DNA of 64,000 nt, taken from assembly GCA_026214975.1 (NCBI GenBank), contig JAOBSW010001141.1, positions 51,002 to 115,001 of the forward strand, read 5' to 3'. The translations under genes and the position numbers were made by a program. Positions 20,179 through 30,534 of the stretch are shown here, piece after piece. Positions within the stretch are counted from its first letter, which is position 1. Each line of letters opens with the position of its first letter. Source of the DNA: Gentiana macrophylla. Taxonomy: Eukaryota; Streptophyta; Magnoliopsida; Gentianales; Gentianaceae. A model generated the notes under the pieces. It was not told the DNA's origin, searched no databases, and worked only from the letters and a program-made list of their open reading frames with translations.

Positions 20179-23100
20179 TTGACGGGTCATCGCCGTCCAT
20201 GGGTTGGCGTGCCTGTTTCTTCTTTTCTCGAAATGGGGGACGGGATGAGCTGAGCCGCTGGAACTCGGGTAATCTACGTCGTGACGTAACCCTGGATATC
20301 TTAGATTTTTTCGAGCTCAAAACCCTATTGGATTAAGGCCATTTCATCCTCACTAAGCAGCAGTCTTCTCAACTAATCGATGCGGCTCGTCTGGACGAGG
20401 CTGGACCCTTATGCGCCTTTAAACGAGGAGGACCGAACTACTTGTAGAGTTTAATTCATATCAATTTTTTCATTTTGCTTTGGATTTATGCACCTTCTAA
20501 CTAAATTTCTTTTTTTTCTTATAGTGGAAACTTTAGCTGGTCTTCTTGACGTGGCCGGGGATGAGAAAGCTGGTGGTAGCGTGTCCACGGAGAGATCGCT
20601 TTCCGGAGAGCATCCCAGTCCCCAAACTACGGGAATGATTATAAATGTTGTGCCCATCAATGTGGCCATCGCTACGGGGCATCAGCAGGAGGGTACTTTC
20701 CACTCCTATACCCTAAGGGTTGATGTTGCAGCCTTTACCATCGACATGCCGGATGACGACGATGAGGATGAGATCCCCCTTATCCGGTGGAGCAACCAAC
20801 CAAGAAAGAGAGGTAGAATCGAGGCTTCTTTAGGTTAGTCTCCCGATTCAGCTGACCAAGACGAGAAGGAGGTTGAGGAAGAGCTAGATCCCGACCCTTT
20901 GTTAGAGATGACAGATGAGCAGTTCTCAGACAAAGGGATTAGCACCATCGAATACGTAAGTGCCTTTAACTCATTCTCTTGTTTTTACCCCTGTGGTATC
21001 ATTCCATCTAAGGTTTACCTTATTCCTTTTATAGAGGTCTCGTGTTGGCCAGGAGACCTTTAAGAGATTAGCCGCTACCTCTTCTTGCATAGAATGTTTA
21101 AGAAAGAGGGACTCCGACCTGGAGAGGAATTCAGTTGAATGTGAACTGATCAAAAAGAGTTTACAGTCTGCTGTTCAAAAGAATGAATCTCTTAAACAAC
21201 AGATTCATGCTCTGGAAGCTGAGCTGCAGAATATGGGGTCTGTATACAGGGAGTCCCTTGAGTCCATGAAGAGGGAACATTTCTCAGAGATGTCCGAGCT
21301 AGAGGAGGTTATCACCAGGCTTAGGAAGGAGAAAGATGCCTTGGCCACTGATCTTGCATCAACCCCTGCCCGTATAATACAGGAGTACAAGGCCTCTCAT
21401 AGATTTTCTCAGACCTTTAACTTAATTTTTGGTCCTGCGGCCTGTCGAACTTATACGATGGGAGTAGATGATGCCTTGACTCAGTTCCCCGATCTGGACA
21501 TTGCCAGTTGATCGGGGTCAATTAGGTTATAATATACTTGACCACCATAAACCAATACTAGCAAGAGGACTAGGCCCATCGCAGTATAACTATAGTGAAT
21601 CAAGGTCGATCACACAGGGAACCAATTGTGGGTCATTTCATATATAAACAATTAATTATACCTGTCAAGGACATAAAGGCGGTCTACGACCAACATAGGA
21701 CAAGAAAAGTAAAGACACGACTCGACACAACGTAATTAACCTCCCCAATTATAGTCTTTATCGTTTGGACCTAGATAATTTATATGATAAATCGAACTTA
21801 TTAAGCGTCAATCCGCGTTTGTATCTATCTTAGATTGGCTACGGGAGTCATCCTCTTTAACTTGACTTAGCACCGGTAGGTCACTAGATCATCGTGATAT
21901 TGTTATGTGACTTCGCCTTTTAAGTGCCTCCATCTCATATAACTCACACGCTTACGACTCTAAGGATGCCGATATTGACCGTACACCTGCTTCAGGCAAC
22001 ATTCCTATGGTTAGGCGTACTTCCTAAACGATTACTCAAGCTCTCGTCCAACTAGAAATTACCAAGTTATAGTCTCATGCTAATCTACGACGTACGTATA
22101 AGCAGGTGCATGCAATTCCCGAATATAAACCTACCTAGATAACGCTGAACGTCCGTGAAGAGCAATTCATAAGCCTACCTAAGAGTTTTATATTGGTATT
22201 TCCTTTTTACACGTTTTAATTAAACTAAGCGAGTAACGTAGCCATAGCCATACCTACTGAGATAATAAATTCTATTAAGTTAACCTAACCATAAAGACAT
22301 GGCTATCTAACAGATGAACAGGTTGGCTCGGTCGACCGAATACAGACACTAGGTCGACCGAATGGTCCTTTCCCCCAGATTGCATCCCTGAATATATCTC
22401 TCAGCGTTTCATCATACAGAACAGATTAAACAGTAATTCGCACAGTATTCATATAAACTAACATAGATACGCATTAATTAAACTAAGCAGATTCATGAAT
22501 AAATACTAAGTGTATGACGTAGGTTATGGGATCCTCATAGACAAGGTATCGCCACCTTCCCAACGTCATAGCCTAGATCTACATCATCTAGCTATGATTA
22601 ATTAACTCAAACGATAAAGCATAATTGGGGAATTAATTATTTCAAATAAAAGAAACAGAAAATAAGAGCTTACATATTTGCAAAATTTTAAATTGCTTTG
22701 GAAACCCTCAAATTATTCTACATTGTATCAAAGTTATATTATGAATTGTAAGATTGAAGAAAGAATGAAGAGATCAAGGGATGATTTACAATTTCTCGAG
22801 TCTTTGCTTATATAGGGGTTTCGCCGACTTATGAAGGATCTAGAAGGTAAATACGAAAAAATCCGATAAGTGACCGAACCGACATACTCGGTCGACCGAA
22901 TGATAGGGCTCGGTCGACCGAGCCTTTTTCTGCACGTGTTAAACGTTTCTCTCGTCTATCTTGTTCCCCACTGCACGCTTTCGTGTTGATCTGATTTCTC
23001 TAATTTATCTCTTGATTACCATTGATTGAATGACATTAATCCTCTCGATTTGTCGTGATCTACAAAATCAGCATTTATCGCACAATAAATCGGCTTTTAA

Positions 23101-23447
23101 AAATGAAAACGGCTAAATACCAAAAATCATATTAATAATCGCATAACATTAAATAATAAATATAAACATGAGATTTAATATGAAATATATATTATTAATC
23201 TCGATTTAAGGTCAATGTTGATGACTTTTACGGGTATAATTTGACCGTCATCACCAGTCTCCCCCACACTAACATGTATAGGTCGGGCATGGACATAGTA
23301 TACCACGACCGTGTGGAGGACTTCCGGAAGTGGGTGGATATTGTTGGTTGGAATGAAGTCCAACTTGCCTTCATTCAGACGCATACTAGCCAGCCCAGGT
23401 CTGGTGCTGCTACAATGCCGGGGCAGAGTTCAGCTCATGGACTTTAA
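20179..23447 (+). pseudogene. Spliced antisense extra gene (aORF) of the Tat-type element, cut by a solo LTR
   Basis: The coding strand is opposite to gag. Exon 1 (from about 20199, MGWRACFFFSRNG) ends at 20443. Intron 20444-20524 is GTAGAG...TTATAG (81 bp). Exon 2 (20525-20955) has LETLAGLLDVAG and DDDDEDEIPLIRW. Intron 20956-21034 is GTAAGT...TTATAG (79 bp). Exon 3 starts RSRVGQETFKRLA, has a long coiled coil (about 21120-21370), then GPAACRTYTMGVDDALTQF. A solo LTR (21509-23253) interrupts between codons for IAS and LPHTNMY; the frame resumes at 23259 and stops at 23447. Stops in exon 1 (about 20331) and exon 2 (about 20836) and a frameshift near 20415 show decay. Tat-lineage elements are known to carry such antisense frames; the function of this protein is unknown. 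Confidence 0.75.
21509..23253 (-). repeat. Solo LTR, Athila-type, 1745 bp
   Basis: TGATCGGGGTCAATT...TTTGACCGTCATCA with target duplication CCAGT (21504-21508, 23254-23258). It is the same family as the LTRs at 12034 and 17697 but more diverged, with palindromes at 22323-22355 and 22885-22922 and TATA near 22810. It is the product of LTR-LTR recombination. Confidence 0.95.
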
Positions 23448-23752
23448 ATTCTTGCCTTGTACTCTGTTTTCTATTTGAAACTATGTAAATAACTCTTGAC
23501 ATAAAATATATTCGAATTTTTCCAATTTTTTTGTATTTTGCAAGATGAAATTACTTTGAGTGCAATTTAGCATGTCCACTCCGATCTTCTAATTTTTTGA
23601 TCTCTAGACTAGACTCTTCTGATCTAGCACCCCCGGTGTGTCCTTCAATAACTTGTGAACTTTGAATGGCACACATAGCATATGTTTGAGTCTTGGCTTC
23701 TCCTTTGGGCCTTTTCTGAAGGCTTCTTTAAAAATTTTAGTTCATTTCCCAT
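23448..23752. other. Tat-type non-coding region after the antisense gene
   Basis: About 300 bp of AT-rich sequence holding the 3' untranslated part of the antisense gene (ATAAAATATATTC near 23500 may act as a poly(A) signal). I see no other feature. Confidence 0.5.
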
Positions 23753-24668
23753 TTTGTCTGTCCCGTGGACATAATAATATAATCACACTGAGTCTGACCT
23801 GCGGCTTGTCTGACCCGCGGCTTGTCCGTCCCGCGGCTTAATAATATAATTACACTGGGTCTGACCCGCGGATCTCAGTTTTCCCTCCATGCATACATAA
23901 TAATATAATTACACTGAGTCAAGCCTGTGGATCTCAGCTTGTCCATCATGCAGTCTTAATAACATAATTACACTGAGTCCATCCTGCAGATCTTAGCTTG
24001 TCCGTCCTGTGGACTTAATAATTTAATTACACTGAGTCCGACCTGCGGATCTCAGCTTGTCCGTCCTGCGGACATAATAATATAAGTACACTGAGTCCAT
24101 CCTGTAGGTCTCAGCTTGTCCATCTTGCTGACTTAATAATATAACTACACTGAGTTCGTCCTGTGGATCTCAGCTTGTCCGTCCTGCGGACCTAATATAA
24201 TTACACTGAGTCCGACCTGCAGATCTCAGCTTGTCCGTCCCACGGACAAAATAACATAATTACACTGAGTCCATCATGCGGATCTCAGCTTGTCCGTCCT
24301 GCGGACATAATAATATAGTTACACTGAGTCTGACTGACGGATCTCAGCATGTGCGTCATGCGGACTTAATAACTTAATTACACTGAGTCCGTCCTGTGGA
24401 TCTCAGCTTGTCCGTCTTACGGACTTAACAATATTATTACACTGAGTCCGACCTGCGGATCTCAGCTTGTCCGTCATGCAGACTTAATAATATAATTACA
24501 TGGAGTCTGACATGCGGATCTAAGATTGTCCGTCCGGCGGACTTAGTAATATAATTACACTAAGTCCATCTTGTGGATCTCAGCTTGCCCATCCTGTGGA
24601 CCTAATAATAAAATTACATTGAGTCCGGCCTAGGGATCTCAGCTTCTCCGTCCTGCGGACTTAGTAGT
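23753..24668. repeat. Tandem array, about 15 copies of a 59-60 bp unit with internal hairpin
   Basis: Each unit has the order ACACTGAGTCCGACCTGCGG, ATCTCAGCTTGTCCGTCCTG, CGGACTTAATAATATAATT. Start points follow one another about every 60 bp from 23786 to 24610. Each unit contains GTCCG-n5-CGGAC and often CCG-n5-CGG inverted repeats, and many substitutions alter both arms of the hairpin. The array sits between protease and the antisense gene, the hypervariable 3' region of Tat-type elements. Confidence 0.93.
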
Positions 24669-24901
24669 ATATTTGTCCTTTGCCATCAAGATTTCTGTGA
24701 TTTCACACAAGCTTTATTGCATATAATGAAGCGGATCTTATAACTTACTTAAAAAAGTACCCACCAAGTGCAAAATCAAACCATCCAAAAAATGGAAGTA
24801 ACAAAGTACTGAATACAAATGATAAATGTATCAAAATAAAAGCAGAAGTACAGAATGAATCAATAATGCATGTGGCTCGTCTCTGCTTGCGCCAACTAGA
24901 C
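24669..24901. other. Joint between Tat-type protease and tandem array
   Basis: AT-rich sequence with no reverse transcriptase motif. The deletion that removed RT, RNase H and integrase must fall here or within the array. Confidence 0.5.
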
Positions 24902-26629
24902 TCATTTCCTATTGATCATCGCTGTATAACGGCATCCTGCCATTTCTACATCTCCTTTGACTTCCACAGAGCCCTTCAAAGTTGGAAACTTCAGGCTAAT
25001 GTGGGCAGGAGAAATGATAGCTCAGAGTTCGATCAGTGCTGGTCTTCCCAAAATGATGTTATAGGCAGATGGGGCCTTTACCACCACATAAGTCACCATC
25101 AAGGTCTTGCTCTGCGGCTCTTTTCCAAATTTTGTTGCTAGCTTGATCATCCCTAGAGCTTGAACTAGAGGCCCTGCAAAACCAAAAAACGGTGTCGAGA
25201 CAGGTGTTAATTCTGATTCCTCCAGCTTCATTTATTGAAATGCAGAATGATATAAAACATTAACAGCGCTCCGAGTATCGATGCATATACGCTTCACCAA
25301 ATTCTTGTGAACTACGTCTTAAATGACTAAATCCTCATTGTTGGTTATTATAGGGAGTGGATCCTAAGGACCATTGATCACAGACTTTCAATTCTGCCCA
25401 TTCAAGCCCTCCATATTGACGCTGGGACCGCCCACAATAGTATTAATCGGACGATTGTCTATTTGCAGATCAACATATGCAGTTATGCCTCTTCTTCTTT
25501 CGGGGCTCTACATGTCTGTTCCGATCTCGCCTATACGATATGCGTCCGAAACCTCTTCGACCTCGAGGCTCAGGATCTTGAGATTGGTCTACGACCTCAT
25601 CCAATCTTCCCTCCATTATGGCAGCATCAATGCTCTTATCAGATCCTTGCACTCTTCTGAATCATGTCCCACATCATTGTGGTAAGCACATAACTTACTT
25701 TGATCCCTCCTTTCTGAAAGACCTCTCATCGAGGGTGGTATCCGAGCCAACCCTTTCCTCTCTATAATCGCCAAAACCTGCACTTGGGGTCGGTTTAGGG
25801 GGATGAAATCCCTTTATTGTAGACACATTTTTCCCAACCGATCTGTGATAGGGGCAGTCATTCGGTCCCAGACCGCTTTCCTAATCCTATCAGGATTTTC
25901 CTCCATCTTGTCTTTTCTAGATTCTACTTTTTCATTTTCCCGCTTCAATTTTGCCTCTTTGCCTTGGCAGTGCTTGTACGCATCGTCCATGCACTCTTCC
26001 ATAGTCCTAGGAAGTTTTCTACTCAATTTCGCATACAATTTACCCTCTCGAAGTCCAGCCACGAACGACAAGATCAACAACGGGTCATCGATGTCCTTGA
26101 CCTTCATAGACTCCTTGTTGAATCTCTTTAAGTATTAGAGGATAGATTCCTCTCTCTTTTGCATGATCATAAGGAGACGCATCATGTTTCTCTAGAACGG
26201 TTTGTCATAACGAAAGCATTAAGAAACATCCTTCCTAATTCTTCGAACTTAGAAACTGACCTTGGTGCTAGATTTTGAAACAACTCACGAGCTTTGCCCA
26301 TTAGTAGAGTAGGAAAAGCCCTACTCTTCATCTCATCTGAAGTGTTGAAAAAACTTATCTGGCGTAATGTACTGAGAAAGATGGTCTGACGGGTCCTTGG
26401 AACCGTCGTAGAGGTCCAACTTGGGTACCTTAAAACCTACATGCCGATCATATTCATCTATTTCCGTGTAAAAGGTGAGGCAAAGGAAAAGTCATCAGCT
26501 TTCCTACCTATCATGTCATTGATCTCTTCCCGGGCCGCCTCCCTGGCCCGGGCGTCTAGGGGTCTTTTTCAGTACATTATGAACGTTCTGGGTGTTTTCA
26601 ACAACCTTTTAATTCCGTGTTATGTCCAT
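24902..26629 (-). pseudogene. gag-protease of the Tat-type element (broken)
   Basis: The - strand starts at an ATG (26629). Visible in order: HVGFKVPKLDLYDGSKDPSD (about 26440-26380), the gag core YLKRFNKESMKVKDIDDPLL and FVAGLREGKLYAKLSRKLPR (26140-26020), the zinc knuckle CAYHNDVGHDSEEC (about 25690-25650), and protease with CIDTRSAVNVLYHS (about 25285-25245) and VVVKAPSAYNIILGRPAL (about 25095-25040). The protease active-site triplet, normally DTG, is DTR here. Gag forms the particle and the protease would cut it. Frameshifts or stops lie near 26600, 26330, 26110, 25620 and 25320. The pol that should follow is missing: the tandem array starts less than 250 bp downstream. Confidence 0.85.
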
Positions 26630-26671
26630 TGATACAACAAAAATAGATCCTCAACCAATTATCAGTAGAGA

Positions 26672-26688
26672 CCTTCCTTCTAGCGCCA
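26672..26688 (-). promoter_or_regulatory. Primer-binding site of the Tat-type element
   Basis: The - strand reads TGGCGCTAGAAGGAAGG two bases from the LTR edge at 26691. The initial TGG complements a tRNA CCA end; I cannot name the tRNA with certainty. Confidence 0.7.
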
Positions 26689-26690
26689 AT

Positions 26691-27353
26691 TGACGAAAGA
26701 AAATTCATCAGGTGTAAAATATGGGCCGTTTAATCTAGTGTTAATTGGATTAAGGATGATGATAGAAGAGATATGAATGGGGGAAGGATATTTTGGGGTG
26801 GTTTAGACTGAGCCTGGGATTTTCTCCAGGGTGCCTACTTATCAAAAGTGTATGTTGGAATCAAGTCTGCCGTAGTTCTTATGAACGTTTATATAGTGCG
26901 CATTTATGCTGTAGGCCTTCATGGGCTGTGTCCATTATGGACTCTCTGGTGTCTCTTGCAAGAATGATTAACTGGTATTTATCCCTTGATTCTAGGAGAT
27001 AATCTCGGTATTCCAATGTAGGATTTAAATGATAACGATCATAGTCTTAATGGTTGAGGATTCTTTCCATACTTATCTTGATAAACATATATTTATTCTT
27101 TATATGCTCTGCCGACTGACCGGTGAGCTCATCAAGTTAGGGACGACCGAAGCGAGAGCGAGATCCATCTCTATTCTGTCCTGACCGACCTGCGGCGAAG
27201 AACGATCTGACCAGCTTCCCCTTGGGGGTGGGGATCGGACTTTAGACTTATACTAGGGCTTGTAGCCCTTAAAATTAGGACCTTACGTCTACTTGTATTA
27301 GTATTTAGGTGTTGTGCGCGTGACATGTGATGTGGTGAAATCTGACCTCGTCG
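26691..27353 (-). repeat. 5' LTR of Tat-type element
   Basis: It starts TGACGAAAGAAAATTCATC and ends GACCTCGTCG, where the pairing LTR ends GTCA; the last base has mutated. TATATA at 26890-26895 (- strand CTATATAAACG) is the likely TATA box. About 10% of positions differ from 6496-7159. Confidence 0.88.
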
Positions 27354-27476
27354 CACAACTTGGTCAACAAGAAGTCTGTCCTTTGAAGTAGGTTCCAATT
27401 CTTCATTGTTATCCATTTGATTATGGGCACCAAAATATTCTTGCGCTGCGTATGCTCGATCCACTACTATTTCCAT
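27354..27476 (-). pseudogene. Athila-like gag fragment, piece 1 (N-terminus)
   Basis: The - strand frame starting at ATG 27476 reads MEIVVDRAYAAQEYFGAHNQ and then an acidic stretch up to LLVDQVV, where the Tat-type element interrupts it (TSD CACAA, 27354-27358). It lies 160 bp downstream of a degenerate tRNA-Asp PBS, the expected place for gag. The continuation is at 6495-6317 and then 4905-4819. Assignment rests mainly on piece 2 and on the PBS. Confidence 0.6.
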
Positions 27477-27637
27477 CCTTAAGTGAATATCACTACAAGA
27501 TAGAAACAACAAGACACGATCGAGGTAACTTGCTAACTTACCTAGGATAGGTAAGTACCAATAAAAGAAACAATGAAAAAAGACTGGTTCAGTCCTATTA
27601 AAATATTTAAAACACTCAAGTATCAACCGTTACACGA

Positions 27638-27655
27638 TTCCCGACAACGGCGTCA
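27638..27655 (-). promoter_or_regulatory. Degenerate tRNA-Asp primer-binding site of the old Athila-like element
   Basis: TTCCCGACAACGGCGTCA matches the tRNA-Asp 3' end at 15 of 18 positions. It is followed by AAAACTCGAT where younger relatives have AAAACTTGAT before the LTR. Confidence 0.8.
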
Positions 27656-27661
27656 AAAACT

Positions 27662-28849
27662 CGATCTGACTTTCTAGGTGTTCGACATAATTGGAAGTGT
27701 ACCTGGTCAATCCCAGTATAGTATGTGACTCAAGGTTGTATCTCACTGGGATTGTGAGGTTAAGTACTAAGTGCTTGCATACTTCCGGTCCAAATCAACA
27801 ATAACAAAAAGTTGAACTGTGAATATGAAAAACCAACCAAGATAATGAGAGCTCAAGTATTAGTTAAAATTGTTCATGGAATTGAATTTAACCTACCAAC
27901 CTTCCATTGGTGTTATGTGTAAGCTAATGGTGCAAACCTCTAATGTAGCAGTCAATTCCTTAAACCGGATGCTTAACTACTACTATGCCTAACCACATGT
28001 TTAATAACAGGCCGACACTGCGTCACCATTTCGATTTTAACTATAAACAAATGGATAAACATGGTGATGATTTGTGGTTGCGTAGACTATATACAAACCC
28101 CACTTATCAGTCTGTCATTGTTGTTAATGTTTCAAATTTATCTATTTGTTCCCTTGACCCTTTTCCTCTCATGTACGTGTGTGTGTGTGTGCGCGTGTTT
28201 TGAGTATTAGGTCATGACTCTTACAGAAATAAGCAAGGAAAATTAACTTCACACAAACTAGAAAACACAACAATCAATCCCATTCACTAAAGAGCTAAAT
28301 ATTTAACTACAACATTATCTTGCATTGGCTAGCACAAACTAGTCACTCATAGCTATGAAATTCAAGTCGTCAATCAAGAAATTAATGGATATGAACATTT
28401 CAAATCAAATAAAGAAAAGTTAATGCCCAACCTAAGGAATTAACTCAAGAAAAGAACTTCGACTCCGAATAGTACATCATTGCGTTGTCACTCCAAAATC
28501 CAAGATATAAGAGTAAATCTTTAGTTTACAAGATAATCTATGTTATGTGGTTGTTTTCGGCTCATAAGACTAAAACAATGGTGTTGTCCTCAAGTCTATC
28601 CCTATATTCTTGTGTTTTTCCAAATTATGTTTCAAAGTTCATCAAACAAGCTAAAAATAAATTAAACGACTCTTGGAGGTCGCCTGCAGAGATGGGGCGC
28701 GCAGACGCCGGTGTACTTAACTTCGTAAACACGTCTCACTAAATGCTTGTCTGCAAGACAATTGGAAAAACTGGGGTTCACCGGAAAAAGGTTGTGGCGT
28801 CAGTTAACTCCTGACAATCAATGCATGGCAGAGTGGCAGCTCCCGCGTG
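27662..28849 (-). repeat. Probable LTR of the old Athila-like element (right end undefined)
   Basis: The left edge is set by the PBS and by analogy with the two younger elements (CGATCTGAC for TGATC...). The sequence shows the spliced, gene-poor look of an LTR, with AT-rich DNA and a short GT run at 28176-28190. No terminal CA or target duplication can be fixed, and the partner LTR is outside the window. The LTR may extend past the hAT-like insertion at 28850. Confidence 0.45.
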
Positions 28850-29013
28850 CAGAGGCGGATGTATATGTATTATAAGAGGGTCCATGGACCCCTTAAAAAA
28901 ATAAAAATTCAACATTTTACCTATAGAAAAATGTATTGGACACGGTAAAAAATCTATTCTACTTGGAAAAAAAATTATGGACACCTTAGAAAATATTTCT
29001 AGACCCGCCACTG
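28850..29013. mobile_element. hAT-like MITE, 164 bp
   Basis: The ends are CAGAGGCGGA and CCCGCCACTG, inverted repeats of 10 bp with two mismatches, the CAG.GGCGG type of plant hAT elements. The flanks CCCGCGTG (28842-28849) and TCCGCGTG (29014-29021) form an 8 bp duplication with one mismatch, the hAT size. Interior AT-rich, no coding capacity. Confidence 0.8.
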
Positions 29014-29021
29014 TCCGCGTG

Positions 29022-30534
29022 CGCCAAGAATGTAATTGAGGGCTCTTACAAGAAACTTAAATCTGTTTACCACCAAATAAAATTGAGTAATGCGTTGAAA
29101 CATGATGAGCGGGGACATTAAAACCATGTCAATTCCTGAAAAATTTACAACAAGGCAACAAGGCACCACGTGTAAATCCAAATAACAAATTATACCGCAA
29201 AACGCTGCGAAAAGTATCTATGAAAAATAATAATGGCTAACCGACACTTAACTCGTGTTTCTGATAAATTAGTAGGAAAACTCATGTAATGCACAGGTGC
29301 ATAAATATTTCTTTTCCACAAACGAAAGTTTATTAAAGAACCGGACTAATTAACACCGAAAGTACAACTGAAAAGAGCGGGGTGAATTGAAATGTAACAT
29401 GAAATAATATTGTATTATATTTTACGGTTATGATAGTTTGTAATGTGAGAGTAATGAATATTGTATTGTAGTAAAAAAAAAAACAGGGTTTTCAAAAAAA
29501 AAAAAAATAGTAGTTCACCCAAATGGAAAATAAAATTATAAATTACTACTTCAAGTAAAAAGATAGAAAAAGTAATTCATGCATCCATAACCCAAACGGA
29601 ACGAATCTCATGACAACTAATAGTCCTCTTAACCAACACTATCTCGTGCATTCCAATCCCTTAGATTATTTGACTGTGCTAGGATATACCACCAAATCGT
29701 GGAAACGACATGATAAAATAAGGAGGTAGTACCTTTAAATACAACACGATACGATGATTATAGTTTTCCGATCCGATGCCTCTATAAAGACAAAAAGTAA
29801 AACAACACCGATCAAATCACACCCAAAATTAAAAGTTCAAATAAGAAACCTTAGCTTTTATGGGGCAACTCGAAATATAAGCAACTTTTTTTTAAGGAAT
29901 TCAACAGCCCTAGTAATTACCGTAAGAAACTTAAACAACGCACGGGGTATTATCAACGGAATCTGTTTGAATATGAATACGAATAGTATTATATATCAAT
30001 TTGAGAATAATGAAGTATGTATTTCAACCATAAGATTCAAAGCAATATGCTAAAGATATGAGGAGCGTTCTTGTTCTCCTGCTTCTTCAAGAGTACCCTA
30101 TTTATGATGGAAAGCATAACCGGCTGAACATCAAAGAAACTGGCCCTGTAAATACGTGGTGGAAAACCATTGGCCCTTCAATTGTAATGGCAACGACATT
30201 GACTAAGAATACGGACTAATCTGCAATCTTCTTCAACAATTAATGAACTGCATAATGTAAGCTAACATAACTAAGTTTACTTTCCTTACAGTGGCAAAGG
30301 TTTAGATTAAAGTTCGTGTTAATATTTGTACCCGACCATCACTATTTTCTCTTAAAATGAATTATAATTCATGGTGAAAATGAATATGTGAAACATTATT
30401 CAACATTTCAAACATTTTTTTATAAAAAGCCATGTGTTTAGATAGCGTTCTCCTCTGGTGTACGTTTCTTCCTCGGCTGATCAATTCACGTCCTGCATCG
30501 ATATCACAATGAAACATTTTGAGAGATATGAAAC
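29022..30534. other. Unassigned AT-rich DNA
   Basis: No LTR, PBS, domain or RNA gene is seen. A-runs occur near 29471-29510. A 99-codon frame (29754-30053, +) has no recognisable motif. On the - strand about 30230-30060 there is a short frame with GFPPRIYRASFFDVQPVM, which I cannot place. GAAAC (30530-30534) precedes the chromovirus copy 2 LTR and should be its target duplication. Confidence 0.5.

Larger units (their letters stand above)
6496..27353 (-). mobile_element. Tat-type Ty3/gypsy retrotransposon lacking RT and integrase, with nested insertions
   Basis: Matched LTRs (6496-7159 and 26691-27353; 664 and 663 bp) and the target duplication CACAA (6491-6495, 27354-27358) define one insertion. 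In - strand order: 5' LTR, PBS ending TGGCGC, gag with zinc knuckle, protease, a 59 bp tandem array, a gene on the opposite strand, PPT and 3' LTR. After removing the nested CACTA (7532-20178) and solo LTR (21509-23253), its own sequence is about 6.5 kb. Antisense genes and 3' tandem arrays are known from the Tat lineage (Grande, Retand). Reverse transcriptase, RNase H and integrase are absent. The LTRs differ at roughly one base in ten, so the insertion is old. Confidence 0.9.

Noticed and set aside
20150..20200. Right terminus of the CACTA element
   Set aside because: No CTAGTAGTG-type end or 3 bp duplication is present; the border is inferred only from the start of the Tat antisense gene.
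23753..24668. CRISPR-like regular array
   Set aside because: Units follow one another without unique spacers and vary by substitution; this is a eukaryotic tandem array inside a retrotransposon.
29754..30053. 99-codon frame on the + strand as a host gene
   Set aside because: No motif, AT-rich composition, no supporting signals.
30060..30230. Possible host gene exon on the - strand
   Set aside because: A short frame looks protein-like but I cannot recognise it, and no splice sites or neighbouring exons support it.
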